DNA of 64,000 nucleotides from Acidimicrobiales bacterium (GTDB taxonomy: Bacteria > Actinomycetota > Acidimicrobiia > Acidimicrobiales > Aldehydirespiratoraceae). Each line of letters starts with the position of its first letter. The first letter of the stretch is position 1. The position numbers and the translations under genes are program-made. Location: contig JAWPML010000001.1 of NCBI GenBank assembly GCA_033344915.1, forward strand, positions 3,986,263 to 4,050,262, given 5' to 3'. Under the pieces are notes generated by a model. The model was not told where the DNA came from. It saw only the letters and a program-made list of their open reading frames with translations, and did not search any database. Positions 1-9,960 of this stretch are shown here, in pieces.

Positions 1-680
1 ACCGCGGTGGCGGACACAAGCAGAAGTACCGCCAGGTCGACTTCCTTCGCACGAAGGACGGCGTACCGGCCACGGTCGCGACCATCGAGTACGACCCGAA
101 CCGCACCTGCAACATCGCCCTGCTGCACTACCACGACGGCGAGAAGCGCTACATCATCGCCCCCCGTGAGCTGCAGGTCGGCGACAAGCTCACGTCAGGT
201 CAGGGTGCGGAGATCCGCCCCGGCAACGCCTTGCCGCTGCGCTACATCCCGGTCGGTACCGTCATCCACAATGTGGAGCTGAAGGCCGGCGCCGGTGCCA
301 AGTTGGGCCGCTCCGCCGGCACCTCCATCCAGCTGGTCGCCAAGGAAGGCGAGTTCGCCACCCTGCGTCTGCCCAGCACCGAGATGCGACGGGTGCCGAT
401 CGACTGCCGGGCCAGCATCGGCGAGGTCGGCAACAGCCAGCACGAACTCATCAAGATCGGCAAGGCCGGCCGCAACCGCTGGAAGGGCAAGCGCCCCCAG
501 ACCCGCGGCGTCGCCATGAACCCGGTTGATCATCCCCATGGCGGCGGCGAGGGCAAGACCTCCGGTGGTCGCCATCCCGTATCCCCGTGGGGCAAGCCCG
601 AGGGCCGTACCCGCAAGCAGAAGCCCGAATCCGACAAGCTGATCGTGCGCCGTCGCCGGACGCGCGGTTCGCGGAGGTAA
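1..680 (+). CDS. rplB: 50S ribosomal protein L2 (partial, 5' end outside window)
   Basis: This is the C-terminal part (about 225 residues) of L2, a primary 23S rRNA-binding protein next to the peptidyl transferase centre. The reading frame is open from base 3 and ends at TAA 678-680. It contains the family hallmark [11 protein letters not shown], whose His is linked to peptidyl transferase activity, and the basic Arg-rich tail. The first part of the gene lies upstream of the window. rpsS follows after 5 bases, as in the S10 operon. Confidence 0.98.
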   Translation, partial: RGGGHKQKYRQVDFLRTKDGVPATVATIEYDPNRTCNIALLHYHDGEKRYIIAPRELQVGDKLTSGQGAEIRPGNALPLRYIPVGTVIHNVELKAGAGAKLGRSAGTSIQLVAKEGEFATLRLPSTEMRRVPIDCRASIGEVGNSQHELIKIGKAGRNRWKGKRPQTRGVAMNPVDHPHGGGEGKTSGGRHPVSPWGKPEGRTRKQKPESDKLIVRRRRTRGSRR

Positions 681-685
681 TCACA

Positions 686-964
686 ATGCCGCGCAGCCTC
701 AAGAAGGGTCCGTTCGTCGACGACCACCTCCTCAAGAAGGTGGATGCACTCAACGAGACGGGCGAGAAGAAGGTCATCAAGACCTGGTCTCGTCGTTCGA
801 CCATCATCCCCGACATGATCGGCCACACCCTGGCCGTCCACGACGGTCGCAAGCACGTCCCGGTCTACGTGACCGAGTCGATGGTCGGCCACAAGCTCGG
901 TGAGTTCGCGCCCACCCGCACCTTCAAGTTCCACGCCGGCCAGGAGCGGGGAGCCCGCCGATGA
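686..964 (+). CDS. rpsS: 30S ribosomal protein S19
   Basis: S19 (92 residues, the usual length) binds 16S rRNA in the 30S head with S13. The protein starts [15 protein letters not shown], typical of the family, which fixes the ATG at 686 although the frame is open further upstream. The stop overlaps the rplV start by 4 bases (ATGA), so the two are probably translationally coupled. Confidence 0.98.
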   Translation: MPRSLKKGPFVDDHLLKKVDALNETGEKKVIKTWSRRSTIIPDMIGHTLAVHDGRKHVPVYVTESMVGHKLGEFAPTRTFKFHAGQERGARR

Positions 965-1902
965 CCGGCACGAAGACCAACGAGCGTCCCGGCACCCGCG
1001 CCAAGGCGTCGCACGTGCGCGCGTCGGCCTACAAGGCCCGCGAGATCCTGAACCTGATCCGGGGCAAGTCCTACGCCGAGGCGTCGGAGATCCTCGCGTT
1101 CAGCGAGCGCGGCATCAGCGAAGAGATCGCCAAGGTTCTCGATTCCGCCGTCGCCAACGCCGAACACAACGACGGCCAGCTCGCCGAAGAGCTGTTCGTC
1201 TCGGCCTGCTACGCCGATGAGGGTCCGACGCTCAAGCGTTGGCGCCCCCGGGCCCGTGGCCGTGCCACCCGCATCCGCAAGCGCACCTGCCACATCACGG
1301 TGATCGTGTCGCGCTACTCCGAGGAGCAGCTCGAGGCGCTGCGCGAGCGCGAAGCCAACGCCGGTCGCTCGACCACGACGAACGCGGCCGAGGCCCGTCG
1401 TCAGCGCGTTGCCCAGAGCCGGGCCCGTGAGGAAGCCGAGCACGATCACGACCATGATCACGACCACGACCACGACGAACCGTCGGTCGAGGAACAGGCC
1501 AGCGAGATCGTCGCTGCGACCGTGGAAGCGGTCGAGGATGCGGCCGATGCCGCCGACGACGCCGCCGACGATCTCGAGGATGCGCTCGACGATGCCGACG
1601 TGAGCGACGACGTGGCCGACGCGGTCGACGATGTCGAGGACGCGGTCGACGATGCCGCGGACGACGCCGAAGACGCCGCCGAGGCACTCGCCGAGGGCGA
1701 CCTCGACGAAGCCCGCAAGGCCGCCGACAAGGCGACCGAGGAAGCGGCCGACGCCCGCAAGGCGGCCGATGAGGCCATGGCCGCGGCCGAGACCGATGAA
1801 GAGAAGGAACTCGCGGCCCAGGCCGCCGAGGCCGCGACCAAGGCCGAAGCGGCTGCGGCGACGGCTCGAGCGGCGGTCGAGGCCGCAGAGGAGAACGAGT
1901 AA
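961..1902 (+). CDS. rplV: 50S ribosomal protein L22 with long His-Asp and acidic C-terminal extension
   Basis: Residues 1 to about 125 are a normal L22, which lines the exit tunnel and contacts all 23S rRNA domains (signatures RKTxH-like [15 protein letters not shown] and [12 protein letters not shown]-type loop). The usual family length is 110-130 residues, but this one has 313. After the core comes an Arg/Ala-rich linker, six consecutive His-Asp pairs (residues 161-172), and about 130 residues of Ala/Asp/Glu-rich sequence predicted to be helical or disordered. The frame is intact and the base composition matches the neighbours, so the tail is part of the gene. It overlaps rpsC by one base. 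The tail's role is unknown; metal or rRNA/protein interactions are guesses. Confidence 0.96.
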   Translation: MTGTKTNERPGTRAKASHVRASAYKAREILNLIRGKSYAEASEILAFSERGISEEIAKVLDSAVANAEHNDGQLAEELFVSACYADEGPTLKRWRPRARGRATRIRKRTCHITVIVSRYSEEQLEALREREANAGRSTTTNAAEARRQRVAQSRAREEAEHDHDHDHDHDHDEPSVEEQASEIVAATVEAVEDAADAADDAADDLEDALDDADVSDDVADAVDDVEDAVDDAADDAEDAAEALAEGDLDEARKAADKATEEAADARKAADEAMAAAETDEEKELAAQAAEAATKAEAAAATARAAVEAAEENE

Positions 1903-2807
1903 TGGGACAGAAGGTCAACCCCTACGGGTTCCGCCTCGGCGTCACCACGGAATGGAAGAGCCGCTGGTTCGCCGACCGTGAGGAATATGCCGACAACGTC
2001 ATCGAGGACTGGAAGATCCGCGACTTCCTCATGACCGAGCTGCCGCACGCCGCGATCAGCCGGGTCGAGGTCGAGCGCACCCGCGATCGTCTCCGTGTCG
2101 ACGTCCACACCGCCCGGCCGGGCATCGTCATCGGGCGTCGTGGTTCCGAGGCCGACCGCCTCCGCGCCGGTCTCACCTCGATCACCGGCAACGCCAAGGT
2201 CCAGCTGAACATCCAGGAGATCAAGCAGCCGGAGCTCGACGCCGCGCTGATCGCCCAGGGTGTCGCCGACCAGCTCGCCGGACGCGTCGCGTTCCGCCGG
2301 GCGATGAAGCGTGCGGTGCAGAACGCCCAGAAGGCCGGTGCCCTCGGCATCCGCGTCCAGTGCTCGGGCCGCCTCGGCGGATCGGAGATGGCGCGCACCG
2401 AGTGGTACCGCGAAGGTCGTGTGCCGCTGCACACCCTGCGCGCCGATGTGGACTATGGCTTCCGCGAAGCCCGTACCACCTACGGTCGCATCGGCGTGAA
2501 GGTGTGGCTCTACAAGGGCGACATCCTCCCGTACAAGACCAACGCCGAGGACAAGGCCACGCTCGAGGCCGCCATGGCCGCCGGCGAGACCAGCGGCCAG
2601 GCCAAGCCCCGCAAGGTCGTGTCGAGCCGCAAGCGCGTCGCCACGCCCGAGACCGAAGAGACCCCCGAGGCCGAGACCGAGGAAGAGCCGGCTGCACTCG
2701 TGCAGGAAGCCGATCCCGAGTTCGAGAAGCTCCTCGACGAGGAAGACGCCATCGAGGCGTCCATTCGCGAGCAGAGCGAGACCCCGCACTTCCGGGCGAA
2801 CGACTGA
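1902..2807 (+). CDS. rpsC: 30S ribosomal protein S3 with acidic C-terminal extension
   Basis: S3 is part of the 30S mRNA entry tunnel. The start [13 protein letters not shown] and the KH-domain motif [15 protein letters not shown] are typical. The protein has 301 residues; most bacterial S3 proteins have 210-280. The last 75 or so residues are Glu-rich. The preceding gene, rplV, also carries an acidic tail. The ATG shares its A with the rplV stop (TAATG). Confidence 0.97.
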   Translation: MGQKVNPYGFRLGVTTEWKSRWFADREEYADNVIEDWKIRDFLMTELPHAAISRVEVERTRDRLRVDVHTARPGIVIGRRGSEADRLRAGLTSITGNAKVQLNIQEIKQPELDAALIAQGVADQLAGRVAFRRAMKRAVQNAQKAGALGIRVQCSGRLGGSEMARTEWYREGRVPLHTLRADVDYGFREARTTYGRIGVKVWLYKGDILPYKTNAEDKATLEAAMAAGETSGQAKPRKVVSSRKRVATPETEETPEAETEEEPAALVQEADPEFEKLLDEEDAIEASIREQSETPHFRAND

Positions 2808-2817
2808 GGTTGCTGTC

Positions 2818-3234
2818 ATGTTGATGCCCAAGAAGGTCAAGCACCGCAAACAGCACCGGGGACGGACCAAGGGCGTGTCGAAGGGCGCGACCGAGGTCAC
2901 CTACGGCGACTACGGCATCCAGGCGCTCGAGCCCGGATGGATCACCGCGCGTCAGATCGAAGCCGGTCGTATCGCAATGACCCGCCACATCAAGCGTGGC
3001 GGCAAGGTGTGGATCAACGTCTTCCCGGACAAGCCCGTCACCCAGAAGCCGGCCGAGACCCGCATGGGTTCGGGCAAGGGCAACCCCGAGATGTGGGTCG
3101 CCGTCGTGAAGCCGGGCCGGATCCTGTTCGAACTGTCGTACCAGGACGAGGAGATCGCCCGCGAGGCGATCGACCGTGCGATCCAGAAGCTGCCGATCAA
3201 GGCCCGCTTCGTGAGCCGTGAGGAGAGTTTCTGA
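2818..3234 (+). CDS. rplP: 50S ribosomal protein L16
   Basis: L16 (138 residues) sits near the A site and helps tRNA accommodation. The [15 protein letters not shown] start is diagnostic and fixes the ATG at 2818 rather than the in-frame ATG at 2824. [19 protein letters not shown] is the conserved central motif. It ends TGATG, overlapping rpmC by one base. Confidence 0.98.
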   Translation: MLMPKKVKHRKQHRGRTKGVSKGATEVTYGDYGIQALEPGWITARQIEAGRIAMTRHIKRGGKVWINVFPDKPVTQKPAETRMGSGKGNPEMWVAVVKPGRILFELSYQDEEIAREAIDRAIQKLPIKARFVSREESF

Positions 3235-3458
3235 TGGCGAAGGCAAAGGCACTCGCCGACCTCGGCGACACCGACCTGCTCGAGAAGCTCGCGGACCACA
3301 AGGAAGAGCTGTTCAACCTGCGCTTCCAGTTCGCCACCGGCCAGCTCGACAATTCGACGGCGATGCAGGCCGTCAAGAAGGACATCGCCCGCGTGCTCAC
3401 CGAGCTGCGGGCCCGCGAGATCGCCGATGCAGAGGCGCTGGAGAGTTCCGATGGCTGA
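3234..3458 (+). CDS. rpmC: 50S ribosomal protein L29
   Basis: L29 (74 residues) is a two-helix protein at the tunnel exit that helps dock trigger factor and SRP. The motif [17 protein letters not shown] is the family signature. It lies between rplP and rpsQ as in all S10 operons. Its end overlaps the rpsQ start by 8 bases. Confidence 0.97.
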   Translation: MAKAKALADLGDTDLLEKLADHKEELFNLRFQFATGQLDNSTAMQAVKKDIARVLTELRAREIADAEALESSDG

Positions 3459-3735
3459 GCAGACAGAGCGTGACACCGGCGTTCGTGAGAACGCCCGCAA
3501 GGTGCGCGAGGGCATGGTCGTGTCGAACGCGATGGACAAGACGGCGGTGGTCGAGACCATCGACCGTGTCCGTCACCGTCGCTACGCGAAGACCGTGCAG
3601 CGCAACAAGAAGCTCCACGTGCACGATGAGGAGAACACCCTCAACGTGGGCGACCGCGTGCGGGTCCAGGAGACCCGGCCGCTGTCGAAGAACAAGCGCT
3701 GGCGCCTCGTCGAAGTCCTGGAGCGTGCCAAGTGA
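3451..3735 (+). CDS. rpsQ: 30S ribosomal protein S17
   Basis: S17 (94 residues) is an OB-fold 16S rRNA-binding protein. The OB core is seen in [14 protein letters not shown] and [13 protein letters not shown]. An in-frame ATG at 3427 exists inside rpmC, but the ATG at 3451 gives the usual MAEQ-type N terminus and is preferred. The stop TGA overlaps the GTG of rplN. Confidence 0.96.
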   Translation: MAEQTERDTGVRENARKVREGMVVSNAMDKTAVVETIDRVRHRRYAKTVQRNKKLHVHDEENTLNVGDRVRVQETRPLSKNKRWRLVEVLERAK

Positions 3736-4100
3736 TCCAGCAGGAATCCCGCTTGCGGGTCGCCGACAACTCGGGCGCCAAGGAGGTCTTGTGCATCAAG
3801 GTCCTCGGCGGTTCGAAGCGTCGCTACGCCTCGATCGGCGACGTCTTCGTCGCGACGGTCAAGGATGCGATCCCCGGCGCTCAGGTCAAGAAGGGCGATG
3901 TCGTCAAGTGCGTCGTCGTCCGGGTGAAGAAGGAAAAGCGTCGACCGGATGGCAGCTACATCCGTTTCGACGAGAACGCGGCGGTGCTGATCAACGATCA
4001 GCGTCAGCCCCGCGGTACTCGCATCTTCGGCCCGGTCGGTCGTGAACTGCGCGACAAGCAGTTCATGCGGATCGTGTCGTTGGCGCCGGAGGTTCTCTGA
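3732..4100 (+). CDS. rplN: 50S ribosomal protein L14
   Basis: L14 (122 residues, standard length) binds 23S rRNA and forms an intersubunit bridge. The [18 protein letters not shown] start is canonical and shows that the gene begins with GTG at 3732, overlapping the rpsQ stop by 4 bases. Confidence 0.98.
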   Translation: MIQQESRLRVADNSGAKEVLCIKVLGGSKRRYASIGDVFVATVKDAIPGAQVKKGDVVKCVVVRVKKEKRRPDGSYIRFDENAAVLINDQRQPRGTRIFGPVGRELRDKQFMRIVSLAPEVL

Positions 4101-4101
4101 C

Positions 4102-4440
4102 ATGGCTGGCAAGAACAGCACCACGAAGAGCATGAAGATCATCAAGGGCGATCGCGTCGTCGTGCTGTCCGGTAAGGACAAGGGCGCCGAGGGTGTCGTC
4201 GAACGGGCCATCCCCGAAAAGGGCAAGGTCATCGTCGACGGCGTCAACATCGCGAAGAAGCACCAGGCGCCCACCCGTCAGGACCAGCAGGGCGGCATCA
4301 TCGACAAGGCGATGCCGATCGACGTGTCCAACGTCGCGGTGGTCAGCCCCAAGGACGGCAAGGCCACCCGCGTGGGCTACAAGATCCTCGACGACGGCAC
4401 CAAGGTCCGCGTCTGCAAGCGAACGGGGGCCGAGCTGTGA
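4102..4440 (+). CDS. rplX: 50S ribosomal protein L24
   Basis: L24 (112 residues) is an assembly-initiator protein with a KOW motif, seen as [17 protein letters not shown] near the N terminus. The start at 4102 gives the usual lysine-rich N terminus just after the rplN stop. The 58 bases between rplX and rplE are non-coding and carry no obvious hairpin. Confidence 0.97.
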   Translation: MAGKNSTTKSMKIIKGDRVVVLSGKDKGAEGVVERAIPEKGKVIVDGVNIAKKHQAPTRQDQQGGIIDKAMPIDVSNVAVVSPKDGKATRVGYKILDDGTKVRVCKRTGAEL

Positions 4441-4498
4441 GCGAGCACTGCGAGCGTGGCCGCCCGGCCCGCCGCGCCAGCGGCAAGAGGGCAGAACG

Positions 4499-5065
4499 AT
4501 GAGCACGACCACCTATCAGCCTCGGCTGCGCACCCGGTACAACGAGGAGATCAAGAGCGCCCTCCAGAGCGAGCTCGAACTCCCCAACGTCATGATGGTG
4601 CCCAAGATCGAGAAGATCGTCCTCAACATGGGCGTCGGCGAGGCCGCCGGTTCGGCCAAGCTGCTCGAGGGCGCCCTCACCGACATGGAGACCATCGCCG
4701 GCCAGAAGCCGGTGGTCACCCGGGCCAAGAAGAGCCTCGCCACCTTCAAGTTGCGCGACGGCCAGGCCATCGGTTGCAAGGTCACCCTCCGGGGCGACCG
4801 CATGTACGAGTTCCTGGATCGCCTCATCTCGTTGGCGATCCCCCGTATCCGCGACTTCCGAGGGTTGTCGCCGAAGTCGTTCGACGGCAACGGCAACTAC
4901 ACCTTCGGTGTCACCGAACAGCTCATGTTCCCCGAGATCGACTACGACAAGGTCGACACCACGCGGGGCATGGACATCACGATCGTCACCACGGCGACGT
5001 CGAACGACCACGGCCGGGCTCTCCTGGCTGCGTTCGGCTTCCCGTTCCGACGCGAGGGGCAGTGA
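4499..5065 (+). CDS. rplE: 50S ribosomal protein L5
   Basis: L5 (188 residues) binds 5S rRNA and P-site tRNA. Signatures include [32 protein letters not shown] and the terminal [10 protein letters not shown]. The ATG at 4499 is the first good start after the rplX stop and follows a purine-rich stretch (AAGAGGG), a plausible ribosome binding site. Confidence 0.97.
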   Translation: MSTTTYQPRLRTRYNEEIKSALQSELELPNVMMVPKIEKIVLNMGVGEAAGSAKLLEGALTDMETIAGQKPVVTRAKKSLATFKLRDGQAIGCKVTLRGDRMYEFLDRLISLAIPRIRDFRGLSPKSFDGNGNYTFGVTEQLMFPEIDYDKVDTTRGMDITIVTTATSNDHGRALLAAFGFPFRREGQ

Positions 5066-5068
5066 CCC

Positions 5069-5254
5069 ATGGCGAAGAAAGCACTCCGCGAAAAGCAGCA
5101 GCGCACCCCGAAGTTCAAGGTGCGCGCCTACACCCGGTGCCGCCGTTGTGGCCGGCCCCGTTCGGTGTACCGCAAGTTCGGCCTGTGCCGAGTCTGCTTG
5201 CGAGAGATGGCACACGCGGGCGAACTGCCCGGTGTGAAGAAGGCCAGTTGGTGA
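5069..5254 (+). CDS. rpsZ: 30S ribosomal protein S14, zinc-binding type Z
   Basis: This is the short S14 (61 residues) with a zinc ribbon formed by Cys24, Cys27, Cys40 and Cys43. This is the C+ form found in the spc operon of Gram-positive bacteria; a longer zinc-free copy may exist elsewhere in the genome. The Shine-Dalgarno of rpsH (GGAGG) overlaps its 3' end. Confidence 0.97.
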   Translation: MAKKALREKQQRTPKFKVRAYTRCRRCGRPRSVYRKFGLCRVCLREMAHAGELPGVKKASW

Positions 5255-5269
5255 GGAGGTGACCCTGCG

Positions 5270-5674
5270 ATGACGATGACCGATCCCATTTCCGACATGC
5301 TCACCCGCATCCGCAACGCCAACGTGGCGATGCACGATGACGTACGCATGCCGTCCTCGAAGCAGAAGGTCGCGCTTGCCGGCCTTCTCGAGAAGGAGGG
5401 CTACATCAGCGGCTTCTCCGAAGAGGACAACAACGACAAGCCCGGCCGGACCCTGACGATCGAGATGAAGTACAGCCCCGAGCGGGCTCGCGTCATCTCC
5501 GGTCTGAAGCGCGTCTCCAAGCCCGGCCTGCGCATCTACAAGAGCCGCGACGAGATCCCCCGTGTTCAGGGTGGTCTCGGTGTGGCCATCGTGTCCACCA
5601 ACAAGGGCCTGATGTCCGACCGCGAAGCACGGAAGAACCGCATGGGCGGCGAAATCCTGTGCTTCGTCTGGTGA
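5270..5674 (+). CDS. rpsH: 30S ribosomal protein S8
   Basis: S8 (134 residues) binds helix 21 of 16S rRNA and in many bacteria represses the spc operon. The start [15 protein letters not shown] is canonical (here MTMTDPI, so the ATG at 5270 or 5276 is possible). The terminal GGEILCFVW is typical. A strong GAGGAGGTG ribosome binding site lies just upstream. Confidence 0.98.
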   Translation: MTMTDPISDMLTRIRNANVAMHDDVRMPSSKQKVALAGLLEKEGYISGFSEEDNNDKPGRTLTIEMKYSPERARVISGLKRVSKPGLRIYKSRDEIPRVQGGLGVAIVSTNKGLMSDREARKNRMGGEILCFVW

Positions 5675-5684
5675 GGAGGCTGAC

Positions 5685-6224
5685 GTGTCTCGCGTAGGCA
5701 ACAACCCGATCACCGTCCCGAGTGGCGTCGAGGTCTCGATCTCGGGCGACACCATCACGGTGAAGGGCACCAAGGGCGAGCTCGCCCAGACCCTCACCGG
5801 TGGCATCACGGTCCGTGAGGACGAGGGCACCCTCGTCGTCGAACGGCCGGACGACACCGGCGCATCCAAGTCCTTCCACGGCCTCAGCCGCACCCTGATC
5901 CAGAACATGATCATCGGGGTGACGGAGGGCTTCACCAAGGAACTCCAGATCCAGGGCGTCGGCTATCGCGCCACCGCCAAGGGCAAAGACAAGTTGGAGC
6001 TCGCGCTCGGCTTCAGTCACCCGGTGAACATCGAGGCCCCTGCGGGCATCGAGTTCGACGTGCCCCAGCAGACCCAGATCTTCGTCAAGGGGATCGACAA
6101 GCAGCTGGTCGGCCAGGTGGCCGCAGACATCCGCAAGTGGCGCAAGCCGGAGCCCTACAAGGGCAAGGGCATCCGCTATGTGGACGAGCGCGTGATCCGC
6201 AAGGCCGGAAAGGCGGCCAAGTAG
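5685..6224 (+). CDS. rplF: 50S ribosomal protein L6
   Basis: L6 (179 residues, standard) has two related domains near the sarcin-ricin loop. Seen are [16 protein letters not shown] at the start and the signature [14 protein letters not shown] near the end. The start codon is GTG, preceded by GAGGAGG at good spacing. Confidence 0.98.
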   Translation: MSRVGNNPITVPSGVEVSISGDTITVKGTKGELAQTLTGGITVREDEGTLVVERPDDTGASKSFHGLSRTLIQNMIIGVTEGFTKELQIQGVGYRATAKGKDKLELALGFSHPVNIEAPAGIEFDVPQQTQIFVKGIDKQLVGQVAADIRKWRKPEPYKGKGIRYVDERVIRKAGKAAK

Positions 6225-6226
6225 TC

Positions 6227-6592
6227 ATGGCGTACACCGCGAAGAAGCGTCGGCAGGACCGTGCCCGGCGTCACTACCGGATCCGCAAGACGATGCGCGG
6301 CACGGCCGAGCGTCCCCGTCTGGCCGTGTTCCGGTCCAACAAGCACATCTCCGCGCAGGTGATCGACGACCTTTCGGGCGTCACCCTGGCCGCGGCATCC
6401 ACCACCGAGTCGGCGCTGCGCGCCGACAAGAACGGCAACGTCGACGCGGCCGGCAAGTGTGGAGCGCTCCTCGCGGAGCGGGCCAAGGCCGCCGGTGTCG
6501 ACACGGTGGTATTCGATCGTGGTGGCTTCCGCTACCACGGCCGGGTTGCGGCGCTCGCCGACGCAGCCCGCGAGGGAGGATTGAAGTTCTGA
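6227..6592 (+). CDS. rplR: 50S ribosomal protein L18
   Basis: L18 (121 residues) binds 5S rRNA. The basic N terminus, [20 protein letters not shown] and the end [21 protein letters not shown]-type motif are characteristic. The start is two bases after the rplF stop. The stop shares bases with the rpsE ATG (TGATG). Confidence 0.97.
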   Translation: MAYTAKKRRQDRARRHYRIRKTMRGTAERPRLAVFRSNKHISAQVIDDLSGVTLAAASTTESALRADKNGNVDAAGKCGALLAERAKAAGVDTVVFDRGGFRYHGRVAALADAAREGGLKF

Positions 6593-7197
6593 TGTCCTAC
6601 GGAAACAGGGAACGAGAGCCGAACCCACGTGACGGTGGTGAAGGTCTGCGCGAGTCGCGGGTCATCAACATCAACCGCGTGGCGAAGGTCGTCAAGGGTG
6701 GTCGTCGCTTCAGCTTCACCGCGCTCGTGGTGATCGGCGACGGCGCCGGCAAGGTCGGTCTGGGTTACGGCAAGGCGAAGGAGGTGCCGCTGGCGATCCA
6801 GAAGGGCACCGAGGAAGCCCGCCGCAATCTGTTCGCCGTGCCGATGGCCGGTTCGACGATCGTCCACGAGACCATCGGTGAGATGGGTGCAGGCCGCGTC
6901 ATGCTGAAGCCCGCCGCCCCCGGTACCGGTGTGATCGCCGGTGGTGCCGCGCGCGCCATCCTCGAAGAGGCCGGCATCCACGACGTGCTCTGCAAGTCGC
7001 TGGGCTCGCCCAACCACATCAACGTCGCCCGCGCGACCATCAACGGTCTGCGCGGTCTGCGTCGTCCCGACGAGATCGCGCGGCTGCGCGGGCTCGATCC
7101 GGACGAGTTCCTCCCGGCCGGCCTCTGGGCGGCCTACAAGGAGAGCGAGCGCGACGCGTCCGATGACGCGCCGGCCGCGCCGAGTGAGGTGTCGTGA
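6592..7197 (+). CDS. rpsE: 30S ribosomal protein S5
   Basis: S5 (201 residues) works in decoding fidelity and mRNA helicase activity. The dsRNA-binding signature [21 protein letters not shown] and the segment [18 protein letters not shown] identify it. The C terminus has a short acidic Ala/Asp tail. It overlaps rpmD by one base. Confidence 0.98.
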   Translation: MSYGNREREPNPRDGGEGLRESRVININRVAKVVKGGRRFSFTALVVIGDGAGKVGLGYGKAKEVPLAIQKGTEEARRNLFAVPMAGSTIVHETIGEMGAGRVMLKPAAPGTGVIAGGAARAILEEAGIHDVLCKSLGSPNHINVARATINGLRGLRRPDEIARLRGLDPDEFLPAGLWAAYKESERDASDDAPAAPSEVS

Positions 7198-7391
7198 TGG
7201 CCACCATCAAAGTCACCCAAGTCCGCTCCGCGATCGGCACCAAGCCGAAGCAGCGCGGCACCCTGCGCGCCCTCGGGTTGCGGGGCATCGGCCGGACCAA
7301 CGAGATCGAAGACGGTCCCGTGGTCCGCGGCATGATCGCCCGGGTTCCCCATCTGATTCGTGTCGAAGACGGCACAGGAGACGCTGACTGA
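7197..7391 (+). CDS. rpmD: 50S ribosomal protein L30
   Basis: L30 (64 residues) is a small ferredoxin-like fold protein. [21 protein letters not shown] is the family core. A GTG three bases earlier (7194) is also in frame, but the ATG at 7197 gives the expected MATIKVTQ start. It overlaps rplO by one base. Confidence 0.96.
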   Translation: MATIKVTQVRSAIGTKPKQRGTLRALGLRGIGRTNEIEDGPVVRGMIARVPHLIRVEDGTGDAD

Positions 7392-7885
7392 TGATCAAGC
7401 TCCACGATCTCGAGCCCGCTGACGGCTCCAACAAGCGCGGCAAGCGCAAGGCTCGCGGTATCGGCGGCAAGGGCGGCAAGACCGCCGGCCGTGGCACCAA
7501 GGGTCAGCGCGCCCGCAACACCGTCCCGGTCGGCTTCGAGGGTGGCCAGATGCCACTCCTGCAGCGGATCCCGAAGCTGCGCGGGTTCACCAACCCGTTC
7601 CGCGTCGAGTACCAGGGCATCAACCTCGACACCCTCGAGGAGACCGGTCTCACGGAGGTCTCGCCCGAGATCCTCCTCGAGCGCGGCCTCATCGGCAAGG
7701 GCGCCCTGCTGAAGATCCTGGGGCGTGGTGAGCTCACCAAGGCGATCACGGTCAAGGCGCACGGGTTCTCCAAATCCGCAGAGGCAGCTATCACCGCGGC
7801 CGGGGGTAGTGTCGAGACGCTGCCGCTCCCGTGGGGCGATCGTCGTCCTCCGCACGGAAGCTTCAACCAACACACCAACCGCTGA
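7391..7885 (+). CDS. rplO: 50S ribosomal protein L15
   Basis: L15 (164 residues) is an assembly protein with a long basic N-terminal arm rich in Gly, Arg and Lys (GKGGKTAGRGTKGQRAR) and the globular GFEGGQMPLLQRIPKLRGF motif. The last 20 or so residues after the L15 core are unusual in sequence. The gap to secY is 36 bases and includes a weak CCCC-TTC-GGGG hairpin (7889-7899). Confidence 0.97.
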   Translation: MIKLHDLEPADGSNKRGKRKARGIGGKGGKTAGRGTKGQRARNTVPVGFEGGQMPLLQRIPKLRGFTNPFRVEYQGINLDTLEETGLTEVSPEILLERGLIGKGALLKILGRGELTKAITVKAHGFSKSAEAAITAAGGSVETLPLPWGDRRPPHGSFNQHTNR

Positions 7886-7921
7886 TTTCCCCTTCGGGGC
7901 AGGAAACGGGGTAGGAGAACA

Positions 7922-9244
7922 GTGCTCACGCGGGTTTTGAACATGTTCCGGGTCGCCGACCTGCGCAACAAGATCATCTTCACCCTGGCCATGATCGGCC
8001 TGTACCGGTTGGGATCCTTCATCCCGGCGCCGGGCGTCGACATCGAAGCGGTCCAGGGCCTGCGGGACCAGGCGAACCAGTCGGGCCTGCTCGGCTACAT
8101 GCAGCTGTTCTCCGGCGGTGCGCTCACCCAGTTCGCGGTCTTCGCGCTGGGGATCATGCCCTACATCACGTCGTCGATCATCATGCAGATCCTCGGCGTC
8201 GTGATCCCGAAGATCGAGCAGTGGCAGCAGCAGGGCGCGGTCGGTCAGCGCAAGATCACCCAGTGGACGCGCTACCTCACCGTGTCGATCGCGGTCGTGC
8301 AGTCGACCTCCTTCGCCTTCCTGTTCCACAACGGCGGCATCGTCGGCAACGACATCGACCTGCTCCCGAAGTTCAACGCCTGGACCGTCTTCGTGGTCGT
8401 CCTCACCCTCACCAGCGGCACGGCGCTGCTGATGTGGATGGGTGAGCTGATCACCCAGCGGGGCATCGGCAACGGCATGTCGCTGCTGATCTTCACGAGC
8501 GTCGTCTCCAGCCTCCCGGCCCAGGGCGCGCTGGTGCAGGCCGAGAACGGCAGCGGCCCGCTCATCGCCCTCATCGCCGTGGCGGTGATGCTGCTCGTGG
8601 CGATCGTGTTCGTCGAGCAGGGTCAGCGGCGCATCCCCGTCCAGTTCGCCAAGCGGGTCGTCGGGCGGCGCATGTACGGCGGCCAGTCCACCTACATCCC
8701 GTTGAAGGTGAACCAGTCGGGTGTCATCCCGATCATCTTCGCCAGCTCGGTCCTCTACCTGCCGAACCTCATCGCGGTCGCCCTTCCCAACGACGGTTGG
8801 GGTGGCTCGGTGCAGCGCTGGGTGGACAACAACCTCGCCAACCCGGCCGCGATCACGTACCTGATCTTCTTCGGCCTGCTGATCGTCGGCTTCGCCTACT
8901 TCTACACGGCGATCTCGTTCGACCCGGCCAAGCAGGCCGACACGATCCGCAAGCAGGGTGGCTTCATCCCGGGCATTCGGCCCGGTCCGCAGACGGAGCG
9001 GTATCTCGCCCGCATCCTCTCCCGGATCACGTTCCCCGGCGCCCTCTTCATCGCGTCGGTCGCTCTCGTGCCGTCGATCCTCATCAACATCACGCTCGAC
9101 TCGGGCACCGGCGGTGGCGGTGGCGCCGGCGGCTTCGCCTTCGGCGGCATCTCCCTGCTCATCGCGTCCGGTGTCGCGCTGGAGACGATGAAACAGATCG
9201 ACAGCCAGCTGATGATGCGCAACTACGAAGGCTTTCTCAAATAG
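7922..9244 (+). CDS. secY: preprotein translocase subunit SecY
   Basis: SecY (440 residues) is the channel of the Sec translocon in the cytoplasmic membrane. About ten hydrophobic segments can be seen. The N terminus has LRNKIIFTLAMIGLYRLGSF, TM2 has IMPYITSSIIMQ, and the loop GQRRIPVQFAKRVVGR and the segment YFYTAISFDP follow. The start is GTG at 7922 behind TAGGAGAAC. It is in the conserved rplO-secY-adk order. Confidence 0.98.
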   Translation: MLTRVLNMFRVADLRNKIIFTLAMIGLYRLGSFIPAPGVDIEAVQGLRDQANQSGLLGYMQLFSGGALTQFAVFALGIMPYITSSIIMQILGVVIPKIEQWQQQGAVGQRKITQWTRYLTVSIAVVQSTSFAFLFHNGGIVGNDIDLLPKFNAWTVFVVVLTLTSGTALLMWMGELITQRGIGNGMSLLIFTSVVSSLPAQGALVQAENGSGPLIALIAVAVMLLVAIVFVEQGQRRIPVQFAKRVVGRRMYGGQSTYIPLKVNQSGVIPIIFASSVLYLPNLIAVALPNDGWGGSVQRWVDNNLANPAAITYLIFFGLLIVGFAYFYTAISFDPAKQADTIRKQGGFIPGIRPGPQTERYLARILSRITFPGALFIASVALVPSILINITLDSGTGGGGGAGGFAFGGISLLIASGVALETMKQIDSQLMMRNYEGFLK

Positions 9245-9246
9245 TC

Positions 9247-9816
9247 ATGGCCGCACTTCGATTGGTGATCCTGGGCCGTCAGGGCTCGGGCAAGGGCACA
9301 CAAGCCCTTCGTATCTCCGAGACCTTCGGCTGCATCCACATCTCGACCGGCGACATGCTCCGCGCCGCGGTCGCCGCCGGCAGCGAGCTCGGCCGCCAGG
9401 CCGAAGAGGTGATGAACGCCGGCGGTCTCGTGGGCGACGACATCATGAACGGCATCGTCGCCGAGCGGCTCGCGGCCGACGACATCATGGCCAACGGCGT
9501 GCTGCTCGACGGCTTCCCCCGCACCGCCGATCAGGCCGACGCCCTCGAACGCATCTGCGCGGATCAGGGTGTCGCGATCGATCGCGCGATCAACCTCGAC
9601 GTGCCCGTCGACGTCGTCCGCGAGCGCATGATGGCCCGCGGTCGCGAGGACGACACCCCCGAAGCCATCGACAAGCGGCTGGCCCTCTACGAAGAGCAGA
9701 CCGCCCCGTTGCTCGACTGGTTCGCCGCCCGGGATCTGCTCACCACGGTCGACGGCGTCGGCTCCGAGGACGATGTCTTCGAGCGCCTTCGCGCCGTGAT
9801 CGAAGCGGTTCGCTGA
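9247..9816 (+). CDS. adk: adenylate kinase
   Basis: This enzyme converts AMP and ATP to two ADP. At 189 residues it is the short type without a zinc-binding LID, as in other actinobacteria. The P-loop is GRQGSGKGTQ (residues about 9-18), where most homologues have GxPGxGKGTQ, so Arg-Gln before the Gly is slightly unusual. Also seen are HISTGDMLRAAV and LLDGFPRT (AMP site). The usual next gene, map, is missing here. Confidence 0.97.
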   Translation: MAALRLVILGRQGSGKGTQALRISETFGCIHISTGDMLRAAVAAGSELGRQAEEVMNAGGLVGDDIMNGIVAERLAADDIMANGVLLDGFPRTADQADALERICADQGVAIDRAINLDVPVDVVRERMMARGREDDTPEAIDKRLALYEEQTAPLLDWFAARDLLTTVDGVGSEDDVFERLRAVIEAVR

Positions 9817-9855
9817 AACCGTGCCGAATGCCCTGTCCCTGTTGTCCCGCGTGGG

Positions 9856-9884
9856 TTGGACGCCTCCCGCGCGCCCGATAGCGT
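9856..9884 (+). promoter_or_regulatory. promoter before infA
   Basis: TTGGAC (9856-9861) and TAGCGT (9879-9884) are separated by 17 bases in the 144-base gap after adk. This suggests that infA and the alpha-operon genes have their own start site in addition to readthrough, with a leader of about 70 bases. Confidence 0.6.
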
Positions 9885-9960
9885 AGAGCGCTGGCCTGGC
9901 TTGCCGGGCCTGTTTCTGCGTGCGAGCAACCGCTCGTGCGCCTGTGTGGAGGTTTTCGCC

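Noticed and set aside
1441-1899. A separate gene encoded by the repetitive 3' part of rplV
   Set aside because: It is in frame with L22, has no start or ribosome binding site of its own, and joins directly to rpsC.
9856-9960. A longer IF-1 (109 residues) beginning upstream
   Set aside because: The extra 35 residues are not IF-1-like, overlap the promoter and lack a ribosome binding site.
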